Program-made: the position numbers and the translations under genes
NCBI GenBank assembly: GCA_900544675.1
Contig: UQVZ01000012.1
Span: 1 to 64,000, forward strand
Direction: 5' to 3'
Source: an uncultured Bacteroides sp.
GTDB lineage: Bacteria; Bacteroidota; Bacteroidia; Bacteroidales; Bacteroidaceae
DNA length: 64,000 bases
Notes under the pieces: generated by a model
Seen by the model: only the letters and a program-made list of their open reading frames with translations
What the model was told of the DNA's origin: nothing
The model's database searches: none
Shown here: positions 17,097-25,471 of the stretch, piece by piece
How the letters are laid out: the number at the start of each line of letters is the position of its first letter
Position numbering within the stretch: position 1 is the first letter of the stretch

Positions 17097-17138
17097 CCAT
17101 ACGACTTGTCGTGTATTCCGACGTGACAGGTCGTATGG
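17097..17138. terminator. Hairpin downstream of deoC
   Basis: CCATACGACTTGTC (17097-17110) pairs with GACAGGTCGTATGG (17125-17138) over 14 positions with one G-T pair and a 14-base loop. No T-tract follows directly, so termination is plausible but not certain. Confidence 0.6.
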
Positions 17139-17259
17139 CTTGTTCCCTAAAGCCAGATTATCCCGGTTCTTCCTCCCGAACCTTCCTCCACTCCCTGTTT
17201 TGCATCATTATTTACTCAAAATGATTCATTACTACCCTTCTTCATTCACACATATTTAT

Positions 17260-17267
17260 TACATTTG
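17260..17267 (+). promoter_or_regulatory. Candidate -7 box for the GH89 operon
   Basis: TACATTTG matches TAnnTTTG and ends 27 bp before the GH89 ATG. No clear -33 element was seen. Confidence 0.5.
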
Positions 17268-17294
17268 CAAAAACCTAATTAACAATGTAATAAT

Positions 17295-19457
17295 ATGAAA
17301 CTCAAAAAACTTTTACTCGCAAGCCTGCTATGCCTGCTTCCTTTCTCTTTATTTGCCAATCCGGTTAAGAATCTGTTGGAACGAATCGATCCGGGAGCAT
17401 CGAAGAAATTCGTTATCCAATTACAGAAGAATGCAGACAATGACTTCTTCGAGCTCGACCAAAAAGGCGACAAAGTAGTTGTCCGTGGCAATACCTATGT
17501 CAATATCGCGACAGGACTGAACTGGTACTTGAAATACTATGCCGGCATCCATCTTTCATGGAACAACATGAAAGCCCAATTGCCTGACACTCTCCCACCC
17601 GTTACCCAACCTGAGCGTCATGAAACCAACCTGAGCCTGCGTTACGATTTCAATTATTGCACTTACTCGTACACGATGGCTTTCTGGGACTGGGCACGCT
17701 GGGAACAGGAAATCGACTGGATGGCATTGCACGGCATCAACCTGCCGCTGGCAGCCGTAGGACAAGAATGCGTATGGCGCAACATGCTTGCCAAATTAGG
17801 ATATACCAAAGAAGAGACCAACCGCTTCATTGCCGGTCCTGCATTCCTTGCCTGGTGGGCGATGAACAACCTGGAAGGCTGGGGAGGTCCTAATCCGGAC
17901 AGCTGGTACGAACAACAGGAAGCCTTGCAGAAGAAAATCCTGAAGCGGATGCACGAATATGGCATCGAACCGGTATTGCCCGGCTATTCGGGCATGGTGC
18001 CTCATGATGCCAACCAAAAACTGGGACTGAACGTGACCGAACCGGAATTATGGAACGGTTTCACCCGCCCGGCTTTCCTCTCGCCTACCGATGAACGCTT
18101 CGCCGAAATCGCCGCGCTCTATTACGAAGAACAGGAGAAACTCTTCGGGAAAGCCAACTACTACTCAATAGACCCCTTCCACGAAGTGGAGAATGCCGGA
18201 GCTGTAGACTTCGATGCAGCCGGCAAAGCCGTGATGAATGCGATGAAAAAAGTCAACCACAAAGCTGTATGGGTGGTACAGGGATGGACCGAGAATCCGC
18301 GTCCGGAAATGATAAAGAACCTGAAGAACGGTGATTTGCTGATTCTCGACCTGTTCAGCGAATGCCGTCCGATGTGGGGAATACCTTCCATCTGGAAACG
18401 GGAAAAAGGATACGAGCAACACGACTGGTTGTTCTGCATGCTGGAAAATTTCGGAGCCAATGTAGGATTGCACGGACGGCTGGACCAACTGCTGAACAAT
18501 TTCTACCTCACCAAGAACAATCCGCTTGCAGCCCATCTGAAAGGCATCGGCCTGACCATGGAAGGCAGCGAAAACAATCCGATGATGTTCGAACTGATGT
18601 GCGAACTGCCGTGGCGTCCGGATAAAATCACCAAAGAAGCCTGGCTGAAAGAATACCTGGCTGCCCGCTACGGAGCGAAAGACGAGAAGATAGAACAGGC
18701 ATGGAAAATCCTTGCCGACGGCATCTACAACTGCCCCTTCGGAAACAACCAGCAAGGTCCTCACGAGTCTATCTTCTGCGGACGTCCGAGCATGAACAAT
18801 TTCCAGGTTTCAAGCTGGTCGAAGATGGAGAACTATTACGACCCTACCTCGACCGAGGAAGCGGCACGCCTGATGCTGGAAGTAGCCGATAAATACCGTG
18901 GCAACAACAATTTCGAATACGACCTGGTAGACATCGTACGTCAGGCACTTGCCGACCGTGGACGCATTGTCTACAATCAGGCGATTGCCGATTTCAAAAG
19001 CTTCGACAAGCGGAGTTATGCACGCCATTCGCAAGAGTTCCTCCGCCTCCTGCTGGCACAAGACAGCCTGCTCGCTACCCGTAGCGAATTCCGCGTAGGA
19101 CGCTGGATAAACCAGGCACGCAGCTTGGGAAACACTCCCGAAGAGAAAGACTTGTACGAATGGAACGCGCGGGTGCAAATCACAACATGGGGCAACCGCG
19201 AATGTGCCGATAAAGGCGGACTGCGAGATTATGCCCATAAGGAATGGAACGGCATCCTGAAAGACTTCTACTACAAGCGCTGGGCTGCCTGGTGGCAAAT
19301 GCTGCAAGGCGTGCTGGACGGCGGGGAAATGAAAGAAATCGACTGGTATGCCATGGAAGAGCCTTGGACCTTGGAACATAATCCGTACAAGAGCGAAGCG
19401 GAAGGCGACTGCATCGATACCGCCCGCCAGGTGTTCAAACTGTTAAATGAGGACTAA
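17295..19457 (+). CDS. GH89 alpha-N-acetylglucosaminidase (NAGLU type)
   Basis: A 720-residue exported glycosidase that removes terminal alpha-linked N-acetylglucosamine, as found in heparan sulfate and some mucin O-glycans. A signal peptide (residues 1-21) is followed by the NAGLU N-terminal domain, the TIM barrel and the helical C-terminal domain. By comparison with human NAGLU the catalytic pair should be Glu297 (in DPFHEVEN) and Glu423 (in LTMEGSENN). The conserved aromatic stretch FWDWARWEQEIDWM is also present. It is the first gene of a four-gene operon and lies 3 bp from the HGSNAT-like gene. Confidence 0.93.
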   Translation: MKLKKLLLASLLCLLPFSLFANPVKNLLERIDPGASKKFVIQLQKNADNDFFELDQKGDKVVVRGNTYVNIATGLNWYLKYYAGIHLSWNNMKAQLPDTLPPVTQPERHETNLSLRYDFNYCTYSYTMAFWDWARWEQEIDWMALHGINLPLAAVGQECVWRNMLAKLGYTKEETNRFIAGPAFLAWWAMNNLEGWGGPNPDSWYEQQEALQKKILKRMHEYGIEPVLPGYSGMVPHDANQKLGLNVTEPELWNGFTRPAFLSPTDERFAEIAALYYEEQEKLFGKANYYSIDPFHEVENAGAVDFDAAGKAVMNAMKKVNHKAVWVVQGWTENPRPEMIKNLKNGDLLILDLFSECRPMWGIPSIWKREKGYEQHDWLFCMLENFGANVGLHGRLDQLLNNFYLTKNNPLAAHLKGIGLTMEGSENNPMMFELMCELPWRPDKITKEAWLKEYLAARYGAKDEKIEQAWKILADGIYNCPFGNNQQGPHESIFCGRPSMNNFQVSSWSKMENYYDPTSTEEAARLMLEVADKYRGNNNFEYDLVDIVRQALADRGRIVYNQAIADFKSFDKRSYARHSQEFLRLLLAQDSLLATRSEFRVGRWINQARSLGNTPEEKDLYEWNARVQITTWGNRECADKGGLRDYAHKEWNGILKDFYYKRWAAWWQMLQGVLDGGEMKEIDWYAMEEPWTLEHNPYKSEAEGDCIDTARQVFKLLNED

Positions 19458-19460
19458 AGG

Positions 19461-20534
19461 ATGAAACAACGGCTTCTCTCCCTGGATGTCCTGCGAGGTA
19501 TTACCGTCTTCGGCATGATTGTGGTCAACAATGCCGGAGGCGAATACTCGTACGATTCGCTCCGTCATTCCGTATGGAACGGAATGACACCGTGCGACCT
19601 GGTATTCCCCTTCTTCCTCTTCATCATGGGTATCTCTACGTACATCGCCTTGCGCAAATTCCAGTTCCAACCCTCTGCGCCGGTCATCCGGAAAATTGTA
19701 AGGCGCACCCTGCTTATCTTCCTTATCGGCTGGGGCATCTATTGGTTCGAGTTTGCCTGCGAAGGCGACTTCTTTCCCTTTGCCCACATCCGTTTCTTAG
19801 GGGTCTTGCCACGCATTGCCTTGTGTTATGGTATCGTATCTCTGCTGGCACTTTACTTCAGCCCGAAACGGCTGGCGTGGATAGCCGGCATCCTGTTGCT
19901 CGGTTATGCTTTCCTGCTGCACTGGGGGAACGGCTATGCCATGGATTCTACCACCAATATCCTTGCCATCTGGGATACCCATATTCTGGGATACGAACAC
20001 CTTTACCATAAAAGCCCGGTCGACCCCGAAGGGCTGACCAGTACCTTGTCTGCCATCGCCCATACCATTATCAGTTTCCTTTGCGGCAGACTGATTATGG
20101 AAACGCAAGACTTGGGACAGAAAATCATCAAACTTTTCGTTACCGGCTTCCTGCTGGCAGCCATCGGCTTCCTGCTGGTAGAATGGCTTCCGCTGAACAA
20201 ACGCATCTGGTCGCCCAGTTATGCGCTGGTCACTTGCGGACTGGCTGCCATGCTCCAGGCTACCCTACTCTATTTCATTGACGCTCAAGGAAAAAAGCAA
20301 TGGTGCCGCTTCTTCGAGGTATTCGGAGTCAATCCGCTTTTCCTTTACGTGTTAAGCGAGGTTACAGCAGTCGTACTCAACGTAACAGAAAGTAAACCAG
20401 TGATTTACGAATCCATACATTCCCTTGTCAGCAATCCTTACATAGCCTCTGCCGTCTATTCGCTGCTGTTTGTAGGAGTGATGGGCGCTATCGGCTATCC
20501 GCTGTATAAACGAAAGATTTACATTAAAATATAA
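19461..20534 (+). CDS. HGSNAT-like membrane acyltransferase (DUF5009/DUF1624 type)
   Basis: A 357-residue polytopic membrane protein with about ten hydrophobic helices. The N-terminus has the family sequence SLDVLRGITVFGMI, then RHSVWNGMTPCDLVFPFFLFIMG. This closely resembles the region of human heparan-alpha-glucosaminide N-acetyltransferase that holds the acetyl-accepting histidine; the equivalent residue here is His36. Family members move an acetyl group from cytoplasmic acetyl-CoA across a membrane to terminal glucosamine. It sits 3 bp after GH89 and 4 bp before GH92, so coexpression is very likely. That pairing suggests it acetylates GlcN ends in the periplasm so the GH89 enzyme can remove them; this is inference. 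Confidence 0.85.
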   Translation: MKQRLLSLDVLRGITVFGMIVVNNAGGEYSYDSLRHSVWNGMTPCDLVFPFFLFIMGISTYIALRKFQFQPSAPVIRKIVRRTLLIFLIGWGIYWFEFACEGDFFPFAHIRFLGVLPRIALCYGIVSLLALYFSPKRLAWIAGILLLGYAFLLHWGNGYAMDSTTNILAIWDTHILGYEHLYHKSPVDPEGLTSTLSAIAHTIISFLCGRLIMETQDLGQKIIKLFVTGFLLAAIGFLLVEWLPLNKRIWSPSYALVTCGLAAMLQATLLYFIDAQGKKQWCRFFEVFGVNPLFLYVLSEVTAVVLNVTESKPVIYESIHSLVSNPYIASAVYSLLFVGVMGAIGYPLYKRKIYIKI

Positions 20535-20538
20535 GGAT

Positions 20539-22866
20539 ATGAAAAAATTCAACCCGAACAATCTGTGGGCACTTTTGCTTTTGACCGCCTTCCTTCCGTT
20601 CTGTCAATCAAAGGACAAGGACTCGGAAACTCTTCTGAACTGCATCGATACACGGGTAGGTACAGCCGCCAGCACCACACAGACTGCCGGCATGTTCGGC
20701 AAGCATACCGAAGAATACGGACAGACCTTGCCTGCCGTGCTGGAGCCCAACGGCATGAACTTCTGGACACCTCAAACCCAAGATACCGAAGTGAAATGTA
20801 TCGCCCCTTATTATTACCGTGACTCCCTGCTGCAAGGCTTCCGCAATTCGCACTGGATTGTAGGAGGATGTACGCAAGACTACGGTTCGATGACCCTCAT
20901 GGCACTGAGCGGCACGCTGCGTTGCCTGCCGGAAGCACGTGCCACCCGTTTCGCTCACGACGATGAGCATGCCACTCCCGCTTATTACGCCGTAAAGTTG
21001 CCCGAAGAACATCTTCTCGCCGAAATGACCGGACGCTCGCGAGCTGCTATTTTCCGTTTCACCTACGGACAGCAAGGGAATGCCTACCTGGTAGTGAATC
21101 CCAACAGCGACGAGGGCGAAGGATACATCGAGATAGATACAGTGAACAGACGTATCTATGGCTACAATCCCGTACACCGCATTTACCAGGGATGGGGCGA
21201 GCCGGCAGGATACAGCGGGCACTTTGTCATCGAATACGAAAAAGCCCCTGTCGCCTTCGGAACATTCCGCAAAGACAGCCTGTATCCGCAGCAGACCCGG
21301 ATACACAGCGGACAGGGTATCGGTGTATATGTACAATTCCAGGTAAAGAAGAACGAGGAAGTACTGGTTAAAGCCGCCTCTTCCTTTACCGATAAGGAAG
21401 GAGCAATCCGCAATCTGCAGGCGGAAATACCCCATTGGGACTTCGAGCGTACCCGTCAGGAGCTTACTGAAATCTGGACCAAACACCTGGCAAGCATACA
21501 GGTGGAAACCCCGGACGAGACAGCCAAGCGGAAGTTTTACGGCGCCATGTACCGTGCCTCTTTCCTGCCCCGCACCTTCAACGATGCCGACGGACGTTAT
21601 CCTTCGTTTGCCGAAGGGAAGCCCATCCGCCAATTGGCTGAAGGAGAAACTTATTACGACGATTTCAGCATGTGGGATACTTACCGTGCCCTGCATCCGC
21701 TGATAAACCTGCTTCACCCTGCAAAAGGCGGTCAGATGATGCAATCGTTGGTACACAAGTACGAACAGGGAGGCTGGCTTCCTATTTTCCCCTGCTGGAA
21801 CAGCTATACGGCAGCCATGATAGGAGACCACTGCATAGCCGCCTTGGGCGACGCTTACGTCAAGGGCATCCGTAATTTCGACATCGCCAAAGCCTACGAG
21901 GGCATGCGCCGGAATGCTTTCGAAAGCCCGGCTTCGCACGAAGACTACCTCAACGGAATGGGACGCCGTGCCTTGCAGTCTTACCTGGAATACGGCTACA
22001 TCCCGCTGGAAGACAGCGTGCCCGACGCTTTCCATACCCGTGAACAGGTATCACGTACGCTGGAATATGCGTACGACGATTTCGTCCTTGCCCAAATAGC
22101 CAGGCAATTAGGCAAGGAAGACGATTACCGGCAACTCATCAAGCGGGCGGAAAACTACCGGAACGTCATCGACCCACGCACGGGATATGCACAGGGACGA
22201 CATGCCGACGGCAGCTTCCTGAACGAGGCAAACGCTTTCGGTTTCGCCAAATTCATCACCGAAGGAGCACCTTGCCACTACACCTGGTATGTGCCGCAAA
22301 ACCCTTACGGACTGATGGAATGCATGGGCGGAAAAGCAAACTACATCGCCAAGCTGGACTCGATGTTCAGCGAACAACGCTACTGGCACGGGAACGAACC
22401 CTGCCACCAGGTGGCGTTCCTGTTCAACTATGCGGGCCAACCCTGGAAGACCCAAAAGGCAGTACGCCACATCATGGCGACCGAGTATCTTGACCAACCC
22501 GGCGGACTGTCGGGCAATGACGATGCCGGACAAATGTCCGCATGGTACGTTTTTGCCGCTTTAGGCTTCTATCCGGTATGTCCGGGCACTCCTTATTACA
22601 TATTGGCAAGCCCGTCATTCGAGTCAGCGACCCTGAATTTAGAGAACGGAAAGACTTTCTGTCTGGAAGCGGAAAACGCCTCGGAAGAGAATATCTACAT
22701 CCAAAGCGTGACTCTCAACGGCAAACCCTATACGAAGAACTACATCAGCCACGAAGACATCCTGAAAGGCGGGACGATGAAGTTCGTTATGGGAAAAGAG
22801 CCTGATACAACGTGGGGAACAGCTCCGGAAGACTGTCCGCCCTCGCTTTATGAACCGATACAATAA
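20539..22866 (+). CDS. GH92 family exo-alpha-mannosidase
   Basis: A 775-residue calcium-dependent alpha-mannosidase-family enzyme. The N-terminus (LTAFLPFCQSKDKD) looks like a lipoprotein signal with Cys22 followed by charged residues, so it is probably anchored in the envelope. The N-terminal beta-sandwich with IDTRVGTAA is followed by the (alpha/alpha)6 barrel, in which GNDDAGQMSAWYV supplies the Asp pair that acts as general base in GH92. The C-terminal segment YILASPSFESATLNLENG is also typical. GH92 enzymes act on N-glycans or other mannosides; linkage preference cannot be read. Third gene of the GH89 operon. Confidence 0.93.
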   Translation: MKKFNPNNLWALLLLTAFLPFCQSKDKDSETLLNCIDTRVGTAASTTQTAGMFGKHTEEYGQTLPAVLEPNGMNFWTPQTQDTEVKCIAPYYYRDSLLQGFRNSHWIVGGCTQDYGSMTLMALSGTLRCLPEARATRFAHDDEHATPAYYAVKLPEEHLLAEMTGRSRAAIFRFTYGQQGNAYLVVNPNSDEGEGYIEIDTVNRRIYGYNPVHRIYQGWGEPAGYSGHFVIEYEKAPVAFGTFRKDSLYPQQTRIHSGQGIGVYVQFQVKKNEEVLVKAASSFTDKEGAIRNLQAEIPHWDFERTRQELTEIWTKHLASIQVETPDETAKRKFYGAMYRASFLPRTFNDADGRYPSFAEGKPIRQLAEGETYYDDFSMWDTYRALHPLINLLHPAKGGQMMQSLVHKYEQGGWLPIFPCWNSYTAAMIGDHCIAALGDAYVKGIRNFDIAKAYEGMRRNAFESPASHEDYLNGMGRRALQSYLEYGYIPLEDSVPDAFHTREQVSRTLEYAYDDFVLAQIARQLGKEDDYRQLIKRAENYRNVIDPRTGYAQGRHADGSFLNEANAFGFAKFITEGAPCHYTWYVPQNPYGLMECMGGKANYIAKLDSMFSEQRYWHGNEPCHQVAFLFNYAGQPWKTQKAVRHIMATEYLDQPGGLSGNDDAGQMSAWYVFAALGFYPVCPGTPYYILASPSFESATLNLENGKTFCLEAENASEENIYIQSVTLNGKPYTKNYISHEDILKGGTMKFVMGKEPDTTWGTAPEDCPPSLYEPIQ

Positions 22867-22886
22867 ATCTTTAACCCACTCTCCGT

Positions 22887-24293
22887 ATGAAAACAATGAA
22901 ATTCTTAAGCCTGTTGGTGGGCATTTGCCTGCTCTGTGCCTGCCGGCAACAACCAACCCAAGTAGTGTACAACATCATGGACTACGGTGCCATAGGCGAT
23001 GGCCAAACGGATGATGCGAAAGCCGTACAGCAAGCCATCGACGCCTGTTCGCAGGCAGGAGGAGGCACCGTGCTTGTCCCTGCCGGGCATACGTTCCTCT
23101 GCAGCCCGTTCAAGCTAGCATCGTATGTCGATTTGCATCTCGAACCTAACTCGTGTCTGCTCGCCAATCCGGATGAAAGTGTATATACCGAAAGCGCATT
23201 CGGCGAAAACCGCGGCGAAGGCATGATGTGGATTAGCGGAAAAGACCTGCAGAATGTATCCATTACCGGCACGGGAACCATCGACGGCAACGGCGTAGCC
23301 TTCATGGGAAAAGAGCTGGAAGATTCCTACGAACTGAAACCGGTGACCGACTTCGACCCTCGCCCGCACGTATTGACACTGACCAATATCGAAAAGCTGG
23401 TTATCCGCGACATCACCATCCGCAACAGCGCATACTGGACGGTACATCTCATCGGTTGCCGTGACGCGTCTATCGACGGAATCAGCATCCGTAACAACCT
23501 GAAGATACGGAACGGAGACGGCATTGATGTAGACCACTCGAAAGACGTGCGTATTTCGAACTGTTTCATCGAATCGGGCGATGACTGTATCTGCCTGAAG
23601 AACCGGCGCGAATTCGAGCAATACGGCACTTGCGAGGACGTAGTGGTAAGCAACTGTACGATGACCTCACGCTCGTGTGCCATCAAGATAGGCTCGGAAA
23701 ACATGGACAGCATCAACCGTGTGCCCTTCACCAACTGCATCATCAAGGACAGCAACCGGGGAATCGGTATCCAGAACCGCGATGAAGGAACGGTGACCAA
23801 TGTCATTTTCTCGAACATGACAGTCGATTGTCATTTCTTCTCCGATGTGTGGTGGGGAAAGTCGGAAGCCATCTATGTCACTTCCTATCCGCGCGCAGTG
23901 GGCAATCACAAGGATGCCGGCTGGCGGTTCCCTAAAGGCGCCACCAAAGGCGAATGCGGCGAAGTGAGCCACATCTACTTCCATAACGTCCGCTGCACAA
24001 GCGAAAACGGAGTCTTTGTAGGAGGCGATACACCCGGCAAGGTGAACCATATTTACTTCGACCAGGTATGGCTCGACCTGCAGAAGAAAACCGCATACGA
24101 AGGCGGTATCTACGACAAACGTCCGTGCGACGGTGAAGGCTTCTTGCGGGGCAATACCTATGGTTTCTACTTCCATACTGCTTCCGATATTCAAGTGAAA
24201 TCATGCGACGTGACATGGGGCACCCCCCGTCCCGACCATGCCGCCGATAACGTGAAAACGGTCAACGCAAGCGGCGTGAAAGTCATGCCGTAA
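22887..24293 (+). CDS. GH28 family pectinase-like lipoprotein
   Basis: A 468-residue parallel beta-helix protein with a lipoprotein signal (LLCAC, Cys19). The pectate-lyase-like start YGAIGDGQTDD (33-43) is followed by GH28 motifs NGDGIDVDHS (209-218, with Asp211) and SGDDCICLK (230-238, with Asp232/Asp233). The usual G-H-G motif is replaced by a SCAIKIGSE segment and the RIK region by RGIGIQNRDEG, so it is not a standard endopolygalacturonase; an exo-acting galacturonidase or another specificity is possible. Last gene of the GH89 operon, 20 bp after GH92, followed by a strong hairpin. Confidence 0.88.
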   Translation: MKTMKFLSLLVGICLLCACRQQPTQVVYNIMDYGAIGDGQTDDAKAVQQAIDACSQAGGGTVLVPAGHTFLCSPFKLASYVDLHLEPNSCLLANPDESVYTESAFGENRGEGMMWISGKDLQNVSITGTGTIDGNGVAFMGKELEDSYELKPVTDFDPRPHVLTLTNIEKLVIRDITIRNSAYWTVHLIGCRDASIDGISIRNNLKIRNGDGIDVDHSKDVRISNCFIESGDDCICLKNRREFEQYGTCEDVVVSNCTMTSRSCAIKIGSENMDSINRVPFTNCIIKDSNRGIGIQNRDEGTVTNVIFSNMTVDCHFFSDVWWGKSEAIYVTSYPRAVGNHKDAGWRFPKGATKGECGEVSHIYFHNVRCTSENGVFVGGDTPGKVNHIYFDQVWLDLQKKTAYEGGIYDKRPCDGEGFLRGNTYGFYFHTASDIQVKSCDVTWGTPRPDHAADNVKTVNASGVKVMP

Positions 24294-24300
24294 ACCCAAA

Positions 24301-24363
24301 ACGGGATGACCACCAATCCGTTCCAGAAGGCTTTTGCCCTCCAACGATTTGTGGCCATCCCGT
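24301..24363. terminator. Hairpin between convergent GH28 and polyprenyl synthase genes
   Basis: ACGGGATGACCACCAA at 24301-24316 pairs with TTGTGGCCATCCCGT at 24349-24363, with one mismatch or bulge, and a smaller inner hairpin (AAGGC/GCCCT) lies between. The position between two gene ends suggests bidirectional termination. Confidence 0.65.
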
Positions 24364-24395
24364 ATAATTGTATAGCTAAAGTCTAAATCAAGCGC

Positions 24396-25370
24396 TTATT
24401 TCTTCCGCTCTACCACGTAATCGACATAAGTCGTCAATGCCGTGCGGAGCGAGTCATCCATGTCTTCAGGCAACAGGGCAAGGGCTTTGTCACGATATCC
24501 GTACATCACCTGTTCGGCATACTCGATGCCTCCCTCCTGTTTCACATACGAGACAAACGCGGAAATCTCTTCCCTCGAAGCGTGAAGCGAACGGATGCGC
24601 AATGCCTGTTCCCGTTTCTCTTCGCCGGCTTTCGTGTTCAGTACATACAGGGCAGGAAGAGTGAGCTTGCCTTCTGCCATGTCATTGCCTGTAGGCTTGC
24701 CCAGCGCCTCGTTCTCGAAATAATCGAAGATATCATCCTTTATCTGGAAAGCGATTCCTACCATTTCGCCGAAGAGAGCGGCATTGTCCACCTCGTCCAG
24801 CGAAGCCTTGACAGAGAGCGCGCCGCTTTCGGCACTTGCGGTAAAGAGTGCCGCTGTCTTCTTGCGGATAACATCAAAATAAACCTCCTCCGAAAACTCC
24901 TTGTTCCCGGTACTTGCCAGTTGGACGATTTCTCCCTCTGAAAGGTTCTGCCCCAAGCGTGCCACCAAGTCCACCAGTTCGATTTCTTTTGTAAACGCGG
25001 CGTGGCGCAAGCTTGTCGCCAGCATGTAGTCGCCTACCAACACAGAGACCCGGTTATCGTATAAAGCGTTGACCGACGCCTGCCCTCTCCGCTTGTCGCT
25101 TTTGTCTACCACATCGTCGTGAACCAGGCTGGCTGTATGCAACAGTTCCAGCGACAAAGCCGAATGTAACGTAGCGGGATTGATTTCGCCGTATAACTTA
25201 GCCATCAACAGCACCAGCATGGGACGCATCATCTTCCCATTGCGCTTCCGCACATAGCCGAGCACGTCGCCCAGCATCGGGGCTGTACTGGTCAAGGCAG
25301 CATCAAAAAGCATCTTGAATTCGCTTAATTCCCTTTCTATCGGTCTCTTGATTATTTCTATCTTGTCCAT
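24396..25370 (-). CDS. Trans-polyprenyl diphosphate synthase
   Basis: A 324-residue all-helical prenyltransferase that extends farnesyl or geranylgeranyl diphosphate with IPP, most likely making the side chain of menaquinone. The first Asp-rich motif is D85-D-V-V-D89 and the second D212-D-I-F-D216; the KMMRP and RRGQ segments are also present. The residue five positions before the first motif is small (Ala80), which fits long-chain products, but exact length cannot be told. It is divergent from polA, with a candidate -7 box at 25390-25397. Confidence 0.9.
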   Translation of the reverse strand: MDKIEIIKRPIERELSEFKMLFDAALTSTAPMLGDVLGYVRKRNGKMMRPMLVLLMAKLYGEINPATLHSALSLELLHTASLVHDDVVDKSDKRRGQASVNALYDNRVSVLVGDYMLATSLRHAAFTKEIELVDLVARLGQNLSEGEIVQLASTGNKEFSEEVYFDVIRKKTAALFTASAESGALSVKASLDEVDNAALFGEMVGIAFQIKDDIFDYFENEALGKPTGNDMAEGKLTLPALYVLNTKAGEEKREQALRIRSLHASREEISAFVSYVKQEGGIEYAEQVMYGYRDKALALLPEDMDDSLRTALTTYVDYVVERKK

Positions 25371-25389
25371 TTAGAGATTTATTTGGGTA

Positions 25390-25397
25390 CAAAAGTA
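25390..25397 (-). promoter_or_regulatory. Candidate -7 box for the polyprenyl synthase gene
   Basis: The minus strand reads TACTTTTG, an exact TAnnTTTG match 19 bp upstream of the ATG at 25370. Confidence 0.45.
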
Positions 25398-25471
25398 ATA
25401 ATAAAACATCGAAATACGGTATTATTTTGTACTTTTACATGCAAAACATTAATATTTTTATTTTTACACGA

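Noticed and set aside
20608..22035. 475-codon minus-strand ORF opposite GH92
   Set aside because: GH92 motifs are continuous on the plus strand; the opposite frame has no recognisable domain and reflects codon bias.
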